Shown: positions 28,731 through 38,307 of the stretch, in pieces
Position numbering within the stretch: the first letter of the stretch is position 1
Layout: the number at the start of each line of letters is the position of its first letter
Origin: Nostoc sp. UCD121
GTDB taxonomy: Bacteria > Cyanobacteriota > Cyanobacteriia > Cyanobacteriales > Nostocaceae
DNA: 63,741 bases
Assembly: GCF_014222285.1 (NCBI RefSeq)
Contig: NZ_JACKZS010000019.1
Coordinates: forward strand, 1-63,741
Reading direction: 5' to 3'
Notes under the pieces: model-generated
Database searches by the model: none
Seen by the model: only the letters and a program-made list of their open reading frames with translations
Told to the model about the DNA's origin: nothing
Position numbers and translations under genes: made by a program

Positions 28731-31700
28731 TCACGAATTATTTTGCCATTCGCCTTGCACAGTAAAAGCAGCCCAGAAATAAGGATTTTTCCACTCTTTC
28801 TGTTGCCACAAATATAGTTGTGCTGCTCTAAGAGCAGCAGTTGGTGATTTACCTTGCTGCAACATTTGACGATAAAATTCGCTCATTAATTCCTTTGTTC
28901 CCTCATCGTTCACACTCCATAAAGACACCACAACTCGTTGTGAACCTGCATACATCAATCCTCTTGTTAATCCCACCAAGCCTTCTCCCTGAACTTGCTT
29001 ACCGCGTCCGGTGTTACAGGCACTTAGCACCACTAAATCAGCAGGTAAATCAAGATTGAAGATATCGTTTAGTCGCAGATAACCTCTTATGGGTTTACCT
29101 TGTTTATCTATCAACGAAAGTACGATTCCTGATAACTCTGGATTGATGTTATCAGCAAAGCCGTGAGTAGCAAAATGAATGATGCGGTATTGACTCAGTT
29201 GTGGGTTAGTTACCCAGTTGTAGTTAGCATCAAAATCAACAGCTTGCAGGCTATCTTTTGGCGATACGAGTTTGAGAATTGCCTCTGCTTCCAGGCGAGT
29301 ACCATCAAGTGGGGCCCAACCATCGCGGTTGAGATTTTTGGCAGCCCTTGCTAGGGCAGAACGTTGTTCGTCGAATTCGGGAGTTGAGGAATCATCATTT
29401 AGTTTGCCTGTCACAAGGCAATTATCTTTATGAGTTACGCGACAATCATCAGCACTAAATACGGGATTAGCAAGGATAGCTAGGGCTTTGGGTGCTGCTT
29501 TGCGCCCTTTGGTTTCTTGTCTGAGGATAGCTATGGTTGAAGCAGAAGGGAGATTAACAATTTCATGATTGACTAGCAGGGGTTGATAAGATTCTTGAGA
29601 GGTTAAGTCAGTTAACGCCGCAAAGGGAATATTTTCCAAAGCACCATCAGCCACAATTACCAAACGTTTTTTTCCTAACTTGTTAGCGACAGGGGCGAAG
29701 ATGATTTGACTAAGTTGTTTTGCTGCTTTGAGGTTTTGATCAAAACCTCTATCTAACAGAGATTGACGAAAATCATTTGTAGCATTCTCTATCTTTTCCT
29801 GTCCGGGTAGTTCATAAGTATCAAGAGAATTCGGAGTGACAACCCAAAGATAGCTATGTTCTTTACCCAAGGAATATTGCAATAGAAGGGTGTCTGAATC
29901 TAGTTGTTGCTGAATTTGAGTTAATTTCAGAGGTTCGGGATATTTCAGCGCTGCATATTTGGGGCTACTTGTACGGATTTTGGTTTGCAGTTCTTCGTAT
30001 TGTCTACGGAGGTCGGCAATTTCTTTTTCGAGCTTTTGTATTGCGGTTGTGGGTGCTGTTTTATTCACTAACTCTTGACGCAGTTGATCTCTAGCATCAA
30101 GTTGCTGCTGCAAGTTTTGTTCTTCTACTAGTAGTTGCGGGTCAATGCCTTTACGGATTTTGGCATTGGCTTCTGTTAATAGTTCTAAAAGACCTCTGGC
30201 GCGAGAACGTTCACTGATGTGCAATGCTTCAGCAGCGTATCCTTTTGATGGGTCTTTTTTGTGCAACTGCATCAACAAATCGATGTAAAACTTGTAATAA
30301 TCTTGCACTGTGGCAAAGTAGGAAGTACGTAAGTCGTTACTGTTGACTTTGCTGCGCGTAGTCTCAATGATGTTTATGGCTGATTCTATTTGCGTCTTGG
30401 CTTGGTTGAGATTGCCTCTGTCGCGCTCAATAATGGCTATTTTATAAAGTGGATAAGTTTGGTGGTCTGTGTCGCCTATTTGCTGCGCTAGCTTTAGTTC
30501 TTGGTTATAAACCTCTATAGCCTGCTGCGGCTGCTTCATAGAGATGTAAATCTTACCTTGAATTTTGTAGACGGTGGCTTGCGATGTTAAATCTCCTAGT
30601 TGCTGTGATAGCGACAAACTTTGTTTACTAGCATCAAGAGCCTTTTGATGATCCCCTGCGCCTTCATAAGCGGCGCTTAATAAAGCGAGAGCAGTCTCTT
30701 CCTTATCCTTAAGATTATATTTGCGAGATAATTCCAAAGCTTTTTCGGCATTTTCTATCGCTTGGGGATAATGCTCCAATAATTCATAAGCTTTGGTAAT
30801 ACTTCCAAGAATGCTAATTTCGTCAAAAACAGAAGCTTTTTCGTGCGCGTATTTTAAAGCCTGGTTAGAATAATCCAATGTTTGACGGCAATCTTCTGGT
30901 TTTTTTTGATTAAAGCAGCTTGCTAGATAAGCAACACCTATGTAGTCGAGAGCATTTACGACTAAACTCGGATTACTTTGCTGATATATTGCCAAAACTT
31001 CTTTGCTTTTTTCGATACTTAATCCATAAGCCCCTAAATCTCTGTAAACATCGCTGATGTTAGAGAGAATTTCGCCTTCTAGAGAGGAGTCTTGTTTTTG
31101 CTTAGAAATCTCTAGTGCTTGGTTGAGTATATCTAAGGCTTGCTGAAATTCTCCTGATTGTCTATGGATAGAAGCAATATTTACTAGCGTTTTGGCTTCT
31201 CCTTGAAAATCTTTAATTTCAGTTTGTAGTTTTAAAGCTTGAGTAAAATTATCTTTGGCTTTTTGAGTCTCACCTAGAAGATAGTAAGCCAAACCAATAC
31301 TGGAAATAATATCTGCTTCTTTTTGAGTTTTACCTAGCTCATGGGCTATAATTCGTCCTTGATTTAAGTAATAAATTTGCTGCTGTGTATCGCCTAACCA
31401 AAAGTAGCTGATGGCAATCTTCTTGAGAATAATGATTTGTTTTATTTGAGATTTTACGTCCTGTTCTAATTCTTTTTGAACTGTCTTTTGTAACTCTAAA
31501 GCCTGCTGGATATATTTTTCTGCTGAAGAGCTATCGCCTCTTGAACTATAAACTAAGCCTATGCTACTGAGTGTGTCTGCTTGTTTAAATAAATCTTTTG
31601 TTTGGCGATAAATTTCTAGTGCTTGTCGGTGATAATCAAGGGCTTTCTCTGTTTCACCCAAATTTTTGTAGTTTAATGCAATGGATGTCAGTGTACTTGC

Positions 31701-32648
31701 TTGTCCTGGTAAATCGTTATTTGCCTTGTGAATCGCTAAGGCTTGATCTAAATACTCACGCTCCTTTTTGGGTTCGCCAAATTCATCATATACTCCAGCA
31801 ATTCCTGATAGTGCTTGAGCCTTTGTCTCGGATTGATTTTCAGCATGATACAATGACAGTGCTTGGTTGTAAGCATCAAACGCTTTTTGCTTTTCCCCTA
31901 ATTCTAGATAAAATACACCCAGTGCTAAGAGCGTTACACCTTGTTTGGAGCGAGCTTCTGGTTCTTTGGATTCCCGCAAGATAGTTAATGCTTGTTCCAA
32001 ATATCCCACAGCTTTTGTGTATTCAGTCGGGTTGAAGCCGTAGATATTGCCGATTGTCCAAAGCATACGAGCTTCAAGAAGACGATCCTTTAGTTCTCGC
32101 GAAATAGCTAATGCTTGCTCCAAATATTCCAGAGCTTTGGTATTTTCATTCAGATTACCGTAGGTATTGGCGATCATATAAAGTGTAGAAGCTTCATCGG
32201 ATCGGGCTTCTTGAGGTATTACGGCACGTACTTCTGGTAATCTCGATATTTTTAGTATTTCTTCGTATTTTATAATTGCTTGTCGCTGTGATGCTGCTGA
32301 TGGTTGCTTGGATAGTTCAATTGCTTCTTTCCAGAGTTGAGATGCTTTATCTTTAAGTGGTTGGATTGGGCTTGGCGCAGAATTTTGGTTTTGTGGTTTT
32401 GTAACTTCTGACTGGGCTATTTGCAGTCCTAAGCTTGCAGTGTTAACACTAGTAAAGACTTCCCTGGCTACATTTTCTGAAAACGAATCTGCATACGCTG
32501 GTTTCGCCGCCACAGGAATAGCGTCTTGAACAATTGGTTCTACTTGTTGTGCTATCTGTAACTCTGTATTTTTCGTTGCCTCCACTGCATCAGACAACAC
32601 AATTACACCAAAAAATGCAGTTAAACTGTAGCAAATAAAATTTTGCAT
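28731..32648 (-). CDS. Exported TPR-repeat protein with C-terminal CHAT protease-like domain
   Basis: A 1305-residue protein with a signal peptide (1-24), a Gln/Pro-rich linker, then at least fifteen tetratricopeptide repeats (about 105-770), a coiled coil (about 855-900), and a CHAT domain (about 985-1305). CHAT is a caspase-clan fold; its dyad is visible as His1162 in IHFATHGFAD and Cys1211 in LSACNTG. In other bacteria TPR-CHAT proteins act as proteases switched on by a partner. The signal peptide would place this one outside the cytoplasm. The neighbouring trypsin-like protease could be a substrate, or work in the same pathway. Confidence 0.9.
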   Translation of the reverse strand: MQNFICYSLTAFFGVIVLSDAVEATKNTELQIAQQVEPIVQDAIPVAAKPAYADSFSENVAREVFTSVNTASLGLQIAQSEVTKPQNQNSAPSPIQPLKDKASQLWKEAIELSKQPSAASQRQAIIKYEEILKISRLPEVRAVIPQEARSDEASTLYMIANTYGNLNENTKALEYLEQALAISRELKDRLLEARMLWTIGNIYGFNPTEYTKAVGYLEQALTILRESKEPEARSKQGVTLLALGVFYLELGEKQKAFDAYNQALSLYHAENQSETKAQALSGIAGVYDEFGEPKKEREYLDQALAIHKANNDLPGQASTLTSIALNYKNLGETEKALDYHRQALEIYRQTKDLFKQADTLSSIGLVYSSRGDSSSAEKYIQQALELQKTVQKELEQDVKSQIKQIIILKKIAISYFWLGDTQQQIYYLNQGRIIAHELGKTQKEADIISSIGLAYYLLGETQKAKDNFTQALKLQTEIKDFQGEAKTLVNIASIHRQSGEFQQALDILNQALEISKQKQDSSLEGEILSNISDVYRDLGAYGLSIEKSKEVLAIYQQSNPSLVVNALDYIGVAYLASCFNQKKPEDCRQTLDYSNQALKYAHEKASVFDEISILGSITKAYELLEHYPQAIENAEKALELSRKYNLKDKEETALALLSAAYEGAGDHQKALDASKQSLSLSQQLGDLTSQATVYKIQGKIYISMKQPQQAIEVYNQELKLAQQIGDTDHQTYPLYKIAIIERDRGNLNQAKTQIESAINIIETTRSKVNSNDLRTSYFATVQDYYKFYIDLLMQLHKKDPSKGYAAEALHISERSRARGLLELLTEANAKIRKGIDPQLLVEEQNLQQQLDARDQLRQELVNKTAPTTAIQKLEKEIADLRRQYEELQTKIRTSSPKYAALKYPEPLKLTQIQQQLDSDTLLLQYSLGKEHSYLWVVTPNSLDTYELPGQEKIENATNDFRQSLLDRGFDQNLKAAKQLSQIIFAPVANKLGKKRLVIVADGALENIPFAALTDLTSQESYQPLLVNHEIVNLPSASTIAILRQETKGRKAAPKALAILANPVFSADDCRVTHKDNCLVTGKLNDDSSTPEFDEQRSALARAAKNLNRDGWAPLDGTRLEAEAILKLVSPKDSLQAVDFDANYNWVTNPQLSQYRIIHFATHGFADNINPELSGIVLSLIDKQGKPIRGYLRLNDIFNLDLPADLVVLSACNTGRGKQVQGEGLVGLTRGLMYAGSQRVVVSLWSVNDEGTKELMSEFYRQMLQQGKSPTAALRAAQLYLWQQKEWKNPYFWAAFTVQGEWQNNS

Positions 32649-32927
32649 AAATTTGTAAAATAACCACTAATAATTTGCACTCTTAATCATTCTTAAGCCT
32701 TATTTCATTAGTATTTATAGCGATATTCCTGTCTGAACGAATCTCGCTTACTATTAAACTATTTAATTGTTAATTGTCTCAGGGATAGTGCTGAAACTAT
32801 ATGTAGATTTTATGGGTGCGGTTTAAAGTTTACGGTCGTGGTTTCTGTTTTTGTAACAAACTTACTCGATAAACCCTGATTTTCTCGTTCTCACACTTCC
32901 TCGCAAGACGTGGGTAGATAATAGCTA

Positions 32928-33117
32928 TAGGACTTACGCCTTGTACATAAGTACTACATGCAATTTGGGTACTTCAGCGATGTTTAGCAGCCAGTGATGT
33001 CTACGACGGGCTAGGCCTACGCTTTCTATGCGAGTCAATTAGGATTATGGTAAGCACCTGAAACAACTAAATACCATAATTCACATTATGCTTAATTTGT
33101 ACAGTGCGTAAGTCCTA
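32928..33117. mobile_element. MITE-like element with TAGGACTTACGC inverted ends
   Basis: TAGGACTTACGC at 32928-32939 and its exact reverse complement at 33106-33117 bound about 190 bases; the match extends inward as CTTGTACA against TTGTACAGT. No open frame lies inside. A related pair of ends sits at 48501-48684 and a single end at 10735. Size and ends fit a non-autonomous miniature transposable element; target duplications are not clear. Confidence 0.5.
32996..33022. repeat. 27-base dispersed repeat, inverted copy at 33808-33834
   Basis: GATGTCTACGACGGGCTAGG followed by CCTACGC; the copy at 33808-33834 is its reverse complement with one mismatch. The pair flanks the hicB-hicA module and the gene remnant. 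Similar units occur at 41963-42090. Confidence 0.75.
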
Positions 33118-33147
33118 AGTTATTAAATGAGCAAAGGTAACTTTGAT

Positions 33148-33372
33148 ATGTCGTATAAAGTTAGCATCGTTATCGAAAAAGATGAACATGGATATTATGC
33201 CTATTGCCCTGAACTACCTGGTTGTCAATCTCAAGGTGATTCCCTAGAAGAAGTACAGGCAAATATTAAAGAAGCAGTTGAACTTTATATAGAAACCTTG
33301 TCAAATTCAGAAAAAGAGGCGCTTCATAACAAGGAAATATTCACAATAACCTTGGAGGTAAAAGTTGCCTAA
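33148..33372 (+). CDS. hicB: HicB family antitoxin
   Basis: Antitoxin of a type II HicAB module. The 74-residue protein from ATG 33148 is the partial RNase H-like HicB fold: YKVSIVIEKDEHGYYAYCPE, LPGCQSQGDSLEEVQANIKE, AVELYIETL. No C-terminal DNA-binding domain is present, so autoregulation would need another factor or the toxin complex. An ATG at 33127 is in frame and also possible. The hicA start overlaps its 3' end. Confidence 0.9.
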   Translation: MSYKVSIVIEKDEHGYYAYCPELPGCQSQGDSLEEVQANIKEAVELYIETLSNSEKEALHNKEIFTITLEVKVA

Positions 33373-33583
33373 ACTGCCACGTATCACTGCAACAGAAGCT
33401 GAAAAACTCTTATTAGATGCAGGCTTTATTCAAATTAGAAGTAAAGGAAGTCACAGAATTTATTTTCGAGAAGAAGTTAGAGTGGTTATTCCTTTTCATT
33501 CAGGAAAAATATTGCACCCAAAAATAGTGAAGCAGGTTCTACAAGCTATTGACATTACTGATGATGAAACCACAGCAGAATAA
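33365..33583 (+). CDS. hicA: HicA family mRNA interferase toxin
   Basis: A 72-residue double-stranded RNA-binding-like toxin. It opens MPKLPRITATEAEKLLLDAG and has the catalytic histidine in SKGSHRIYF and the HSGKILHPKIVKQVL end motif. The only usable start is a TTG at 33365, inside the last codons of hicB, so production is probably coupled to hicB and weak. The module lies in repeat-rich DNA, consistent with acquisition. Confidence 0.9.
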   Translation: MPKLPRITATEAEKLLLDAGFIQIRSKGSHRIYFREEVRVVIPFHSGKILHPKIVKQVLQAIDITDDETTAE

Positions 33584-33606
33584 GTAGTAACTGAGGCAGA
33601 TATTAG

Positions 33607-33789
33607 ACAGCAATTATATTTAACGAACGAGCAGGTAATGAAAATTTGATAATTTATAGAACTGTCACCACTGGAAGTATTTGGCAATTTTTAAAATTAG
33701 AAGGGCAATCTATCCAGATAGACTTAAGTGAATATTATCTTAAAGATGTCAATAAAATTTTAGGAATTTTAGCTAGTGGTGTCAGGTGA
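33607..33789 (+). pseudogene. Remnant of a Nostoc hypothetical protein gene (C-terminal part only)
   Basis: An open stretch with no start codon encodes TAIIFNERAGNENLIIYRTV, TTGSIWQFLKLEGQSIQIDL and SEYYLKDVNKILGILASGVR before a TGA. The TTGxxWxFLKLE...ID...YY...KILGIL pattern is the usual end of a large family of hypothetical proteins in Nostocales. A stop precedes it and the upstream part is missing. It lies between hicA and the PIN gene. Confidence 0.55.
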
Positions 33790-33807
33790 AAAAATTATAA
33801 TTAAGTA

Positions 33808-33834
33808 GCGTAGGCGTAGCCCGTCGTAGACATC
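33808..33834. repeat. 27-base dispersed repeat (inverted copy of 32996-33022)
   Basis: GCGTAGGCGTAGCCCGTCGT followed by AGACATC, reverse complement of the 32996 copy with one mismatch. Confidence 0.75.
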
Positions 33835-33840
33835 GCATCC

Positions 33841-34257
33841 CTAAAACACCCGCTCAAAGGGCTTTTTCCGATAACGCCGATAAATATCAAAATCACTGTC
33901 CAAGGTGGCGATAGCAGCAATATCTAAGCGTTCCGAAATGACAATCAAGGATAAATCTGCAAAATCCTCTAGTAAATCTCTGTACTGAGTATTCAATTCA
34001 GCAATGCGCGAAAAATCTTGCAGCAATATTTGCTCACACTCATAGAGGTGTTTAGCAACATCTAGAAGAAACTCGGTTTGTGTACGCCAATCAAAGTTCA
34101 GCAACCACACCACTTCTGCAATACAAATGGGTGTAGTTACCAGCCTAGAAGTACAGTTTTCAAAGAAGCGACGCACCTGTTGGTGATACTGATCTCTGGC
34201 GCTGTAGTACGCAAATAAAAACCCGCTATCCGCAAGTATAAGCGGATAGTAGGTCAT
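33841..34257 (-). CDS. PIN domain toxin (VapC-like)
   Basis: A 138-residue PIN-domain ribonuclease. Conserved acidic residues are visible in LILADSGFLFAYY (first Asp), CIAEVVWLL (Glu), DFADLSLIVISERLD (Asp) and ATLDSDFDIYR (last Asp), the set that holds Mg2+. Members of this family cleave tRNA, rRNA or mRNA when released from the antitoxin. The start overlaps the antitoxin stop (ATGA), so the two are translated together. Confidence 0.88.
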   Translation of the reverse strand: MTYYPLILADSGFLFAYYSARDQYHQQVRRFFENCTSRLVTTPICIAEVVWLLNFDWRTQTEFLLDVAKHLYECEQILLQDFSRIAELNTQYRDLLEDFADLSLIVISERLDIAAIATLDSDFDIYRRYRKKPFERVF

Positions 34258-34529
34258 GGATGGCGCTTGTTGAGATATTGAGCGATCGCTTTTTTACGGT
34301 TTGAGCGTTCCGATAAATCCGTTGGTGCATCTTGTAGCAGATGTTCAGGGTGTCCACCCCGCCTCTCTAGCAAAGTTTTACCTGCTTGTAAGGTTAGCCA
34401 GCGTTCAGCAATCAAGCGTCGGATCAATTCACTCTTTTCCGTTTGCTCGTGAGCTAAAATATCGGCTAGCTGCCGTTCTGTTTCTTCATCCAGTCTGACA
34501 CTGAGTATAACTTTTATTATCATTGTCAT
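34254..34529 (-). CDS. Ribbon-helix-helix antitoxin of the PIN toxin
   Basis: About 91 residues from the ATG at 34529 (another at 34523). The N-terminus is a ribbon-helix-helix DNA-binding fold: IIKVILSVRLDEETERQL for the strand and first helix, and TEKSELIRRLIAERW for the second. The C-terminus (RGGHPEHLL to the end) would block the toxin. The frame stays open to 34625, but the upstream part runs through a large palindrome and codes nothing recognisable. Confidence 0.85.
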   Translation of the reverse strand: MTMIIKVILSVRLDEETERQLADILAHEQTEKSELIRRLIAERWLTLQAGKTLLERRGGHPEHLLQDAPTDLSERSNRKKAIAQYLNKRHP

Positions 34530-34549
34530 ACATGTATTACAATGATAAT
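34516..34549. promoter_or_regulatory. 34-base palindrome at the toxin-antitoxin start, likely operator
   Basis: Arms ATTATCATTGT (34516-34526) and ACAATGATAAT (34539-34549) are perfect reverse complements; the centre is itself palindromic (TACATGTA) apart from one pair. It covers the antitoxin start codon(s). Ribbon-helix-helix antitoxins usually bind such palindromes to repress their own operon. Confidence 0.7.
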
Positions 34550-34693
34550 GCGGATTAGTTAAATTTTGCTTGAATTTCGCACTAGCTAAACCCAAAATAC
34601 AAAGAATCTCACGCCCAAACACCAAAACACAACTGTGCGTCTTCGCGCCTCTGCGTGAGATTTCCCACTAAATTAGTATTCAATATGCCTAGC

Positions 34694-35674
34694 CTACTTT
34701 AACCATCGCGCCGCATCTTTGGCATGGTAGGTCAAAATCAAGTCTGCACCAGCCCGTTTAAACCCAGTTAAAGTTTCCATAACCACGCGCTCTTCATCAA
34801 TCCAACCATTGAGAGCCGCAGCTTTTACCATCGCATACTCACCAGAAACATTGTAAGCCGCAACGGGTAAGTTACTCGCTTCCTTCACGCGCCAGATAAT
34901 ATCCATGTATGCCAAGGCTGGCTTAACCATGAGCATATCAGCACCTTCAGCGATATCCAAGTCAATCTCTTTAATTGCTTCGCGGGCGTTACCTGGATCC
35001 ATTTGGTAAGTTCTTCTGTCGCCAAATTGCGGTGTCGAGTCTGCTGCATCCCGAAATGGGCCATAGTAACCCGAAGCATATTTAGCAGCATAAGACAAAA
35101 TCGGCGTGTCTTGAAATCCTGCTTCATCCAAACCCTGACGAATTGCTTGCACAAACCCATCCATCATCCCTGAAGGCGCGATGATATCGGCACCGGCTTT
35201 GGCTTGAGAAACTGCTGTTTTCTTCAACAATTCCAAAGTTGGATCATTTAAAACTCGTCCTGTTAAATCACCAACTTGCAGATAACCACAATGACCGTGG
35301 CTAGTGTACTCACACAAACAAGTATCAGCAATTACAATCAAATCTGGTACTGCTGCTTTTACCGCCGTCGCTGCTTTTTGGACGATACCGCAATCATGCC
35401 AAGCACCAGTTGCATCTACATCTTTATCAGCCGGAATACCAAATAAAATAATAGAAGGAATTCCTAAGTCGTAAACTTCTTTTGCTTCTTCAACGATTTT
35501 ATCTACCGAAAGTTGGTAGACTCCGGGCATGGATTTCACCTCATTAGCAATTCCCTCACCTGGTACGGCAAATAATGGGTAAATTAAATCGCTTGTTGTT
35601 AAAACAGTTTCACGAACCATCCGGCGCAGTTGAGGATGGGTACGCAGACGACGGGGGCGGTGTGTAGGAAACAT
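34694..35674 (-). CDS. hemB: Delta-aminolevulinic acid dehydratase (porphobilinogen synthase)
   Basis: Joins two 5-aminolevulinate molecules to porphobilinogen, an early step to haem, chlorophyll and bilins. From the ATG at 35674 ([11 protein letters not shown]) the protein is 326 residues. The two Schiff-base lysine regions are visible, [10 protein letters not shown] upstream of the first and [12 protein letters not shown] with the second. [14 protein letters not shown] holds the three cysteines of the zinc-dependent type, not the aspartate version of plant enzymes. An in-frame GTG/ATG 12 codons upstream is less likely. Confidence 0.96.
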   Translation of the reverse strand: MFPTHRPRRLRTHPQLRRMVRETVLTTSDLIYPLFAVPGEGIANEVKSMPGVYQLSVDKIVEEAKEVYDLGIPSIILFGIPADKDVDATGAWHDCGIVQKAATAVKAAVPDLIVIADTCLCEYTSHGHCGYLQVGDLTGRVLNDPTLELLKKTAVSQAKAGADIIAPSGMMDGFVQAIRQGLDEAGFQDTPILSYAAKYASGYYGPFRDAADSTPQFGDRRTYQMDPGNAREAIKEIDLDIAEGADMLMVKPALAYMDIIWRVKEASNLPVAAYNVSGEYAMVKAAALNGWIDEERVVMETLTGFKRAGADLILTYHAKDAARWLK

Positions 35675-35710
35675 AAATTTTATGAAGAAAAACAACGCAA
35701 ATGGACACAA

Positions 35711-36002
35711 AATAAAGCGTCACAAAAGCAGGCTAAAATTTTCCTGCCGTCAGACAGACTACAAACAGTGCTTAACTGTCCTTTGCCCTACTCTTAATCA
35801 AGTTGTGGGGCAATTTTGTATTCTACAGCTTGGTTGCACCTATCCAACGGACTGGGAAAAAAACGACATAATAAGCAATTCAAAATTCAAAATCGTCAGA
35901 CCTTCTGTTGGCAAAATTCTGGCGATTGGTTGTGTGCAAATTCAAGACACAACAGCTAAATAAAAATAACTAACAATTCCCAATGCCCAATGATAATTTC
36001 TT
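35711..36002. other. Intergenic region, no gene seen
   Basis: About 290 bases carrying the hemB promoter on the minus strand. A 93-codon open frame crosses it but has atypical composition and no recognisable product. Ends with the AATGCCCAATG-type repeat. Confidence 0.4.
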
Positions 36003-36362
36003 CTAAAGAAATCGGAAAATGTAGGGATAACGGAAGGGTATATCAGGATTGCTGAAAACTCCGATGAGCGCCCAAATTGTTAATCCCCAGTGTAATAGAT
36101 ATCCCAGACCAGCTAGTGGCCCCAGTAATAATAGAGGTAAGACTAACCAACCGAATAGAAAAAACAGCGCTCCCAGAATTGCACCATAAAACCAGACATT
36201 AAAGTGGAAATTAATGGATTCTTTGGCGTTTTCTTTAACAACAGGATCGTCAGATACAAGCAGTATGGCGATCGGTACACCGACAGATACCAATGTTGTG
36301 CTGAAAAAAATGGCTCCATGCGACAAGGCTGATAGAAGCTTTCGCTTGTCTGTGTCGTACAT
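36003..36362 (-). CDS. DUF4870 membrane protein
   Basis: A 119-residue protein with three hydrophobic helices (about 16-36, 54-76, 78-104). LSALSHGAIFFSTTLVSVG and ENAKESINFHFNVW are typical of the DUF4870 (Tic20-like fold) family, small membrane proteins of unknown role. It is divergent from prfC, 123 bases between starts. Confidence 0.87.
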   Translation of the reverse strand: MYDTDKRKLLSALSHGAIFFSTTLVSVGVPIAILLVSDDPVVKENAKESINFHFNVWFYGAILGALFFLFGWLVLPLLLLGPLAGLGYLLHWGLTIWALIGVFSNPDIPFRYPYIFRFL

Positions 36363-36485
36363 TGCTTTCTCCTCTTTAGTTAGATTGTTGGTTATACTAC
36401 GACCCTATCACGAGCATCGTTGTCTTAAGATTAAAAGACTTGCCAGAGTCAAAAAAAATTAAGCTAGTAACAAACAAATACAATT

Positions 36486-38114
36486 ATGTCTACTGAACTT
36501 CAGTCTGAACTTATTCAAGCGGTTGAACTGCGCCGCAACTTTGCGATTATATCTCACCCCGATGCGGGTAAAACGACACTAACAGAAAAGTTACTCCTGT
36601 ACGGAGGTGCAATTCACGAAGCTGGGGCGGTTAAGGCGCGACGGGCACAGCGTAAGGCTACCTCTGACTGGATGGCGATGGAGCAACAACGGGGTATTTC
36701 CATTACCTCCACAGTGTTGCAATTTGAATACCAAAAGTGTCAAATCAATTTATTAGACACTCCCGGACACCAAGATTTCAGTGAAGATACTTATCGTACT
36801 CTCGCCGCTGCCGATAATGCAGTGATGTTAATTGATGCGGCAAAAGGCTTGGAACCCCAAACCCGCAAATTGTTTGAAGTGTGTAAGTTACGCGGTATTC
36901 CGATTTTTACATTTATCAACAAGCTCGATCGCCCCGGAAGAGAACCTCTGGAACTGTTGGATGAAATTGAGCAAGAATTGGGATTGCAAACCTATGCGGT
37001 GAACTGGCCGATTGGGATGGGCGATCGCTTTAAAGGTGTTTTTGACCGACACAAGCAACAAATTCACCTGTTTGAACGCAGTGCCCACGGTAGCCGAGAA
37101 GCCCGTGATACGATAGTCGAGTTAGGCGATCCAAGAATAGAAGAGAAGCTAGAACAAAGTCTGTACTACCAACTGAAAAATGATTTAGAACTGCTAGAAG
37201 GAGTTGGGCCAGAGCTAGATTTACAGTTGGTACACGAAGGCAAAATGACACCTGTGTTCTTTGGTAGTGCCATGACCAACTTTGGGGTAGAGTTATTCCT
37301 CAAGTATTTCCTCGAATATGCCCTCAAACCCGGTTCTCACTACAGCAGTGTTGGTGAAGTTGCCCCTACATACCCAGAATTTTCGGGGTTTGTCTTTAAA
37401 CTACAAGCAAATATGGACCCGAAGCACCGCGATCGCGTCGCATTTATCCGGGTCTGTACTGGTAAGTTTGAAAAAGATATGATGGTGAATCACGCCCGCA
37501 TTGGTAAACTCATCCGTCTATCTCGCCCGCAAAAACTCTTTGCTCAAGAGCGGGAATCGATTGATGTGGCTTATCCTGGCGATGTGATCGGTTTGAACAA
37601 TCCCGGTGTTTTTGCGATCGGGGATACAATTTACACGGGACAAAAGCTCGAATATGAGGGGATTCCGTATTTTTCGCCGGAACTGTTCGCATCTCTGAGG
37701 AATCCCAACCCCTCGAAGTCTAAACAATTCCAAAAAGGCGTTGCGGAATTGCGAGAAGAAGGTGCTGTGCAAATTATGTACTCAACTGATGAAGCCAAGC
37801 GCGATCCAATCTTGGCGGCGGTGGGTCAGTTGCAATTTGAAGTAGTGCAGTTTCGCTTACAAAACGAGTATGGTGTAGAAACCATATTAGATTTATTGCC
37901 CTACAGTGTCGCCCGTTGGGTTGAGGGTGGTTGGGAAGCATTAGAAAAGGTGGGACGAATATTCAATACCACTACAGTTAAAGACAGCATGGGACGGCCG
38001 GTGTTGCTATTCCGCAATGAATGGAATTGTCAACAGTTACTGGGCGACCATCCAGAGTTAAAATTAAGCGCGATCGCTCCAGTATTTTCTAGTCAACAAC
38101 CAGTGAAGGAATGA
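36486..38114 (+). CDS. prfC: Peptide chain release factor 3
   Basis: GTPase that recycles release factors 1 and 2 from the ribosome after termination. The 542-residue protein has the P-loop [10 protein letters not shown] (23-32), switch motif [13 protein letters not shown]3 [14 protein letters not shown]4 NKLD, followed by domain 2 and the RF3 C-terminal domain ([16 protein letters not shown]). Length and order match bacterial RF3. Confidence 0.97.
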   Translation: MSTELQSELIQAVELRRNFAIISHPDAGKTTLTEKLLLYGGAIHEAGAVKARRAQRKATSDWMAMEQQRGISITSTVLQFEYQKCQINLLDTPGHQDFSEDTYRTLAAADNAVMLIDAAKGLEPQTRKLFEVCKLRGIPIFTFINKLDRPGREPLELLDEIEQELGLQTYAVNWPIGMGDRFKGVFDRHKQQIHLFERSAHGSREARDTIVELGDPRIEEKLEQSLYYQLKNDLELLEGVGPELDLQLVHEGKMTPVFFGSAMTNFGVELFLKYFLEYALKPGSHYSSVGEVAPTYPEFSGFVFKLQANMDPKHRDRVAFIRVCTGKFEKDMMVNHARIGKLIRLSRPQKLFAQERESIDVAYPGDVIGLNNPGVFAIGDTIYTGQKLEYEGIPYFSPELFASLRNPNPSKSKQFQKGVAELREEGAVQIMYSTDEAKRDPILAAVGQLQFEVVQFRLQNEYGVETILDLLPYSVARWVEGGWEALEKVGRIFNTTTVKDSMGRPVLLFRNEWNCQQLLGDHPELKLSAIAPVFSSQQPVKE

Positions 38115-38137
38115 AGAAGAATACAAAATTCAGAATC

Positions 38138-38169
38138 CAGAATTCAGATGAAGACTCAACTGAATTCTG
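38138..38169. terminator. Inverted repeat after prfC
   Basis: CAGAATTCAG (38138-38147) and CTGAATTCTG (38160-38169) form a ten-base stem with a twelve-base loop, 24 bases past the stop. No U tract follows, so its role as terminator is uncertain. Confidence 0.4.
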
Positions 38170-38307
38170 ACTTCTGACTCCTGAATTCAATCTTTATCAT
38201 TCACTTAGACAAGCAAAACTTGGGCGCGGTTGATTTCCACGGCATCCGAGTTCGCGCTTTTGCACAAACGTGGATTACTTAGAAGAGATTGGAGTGCCAG
38301 AATTTGT

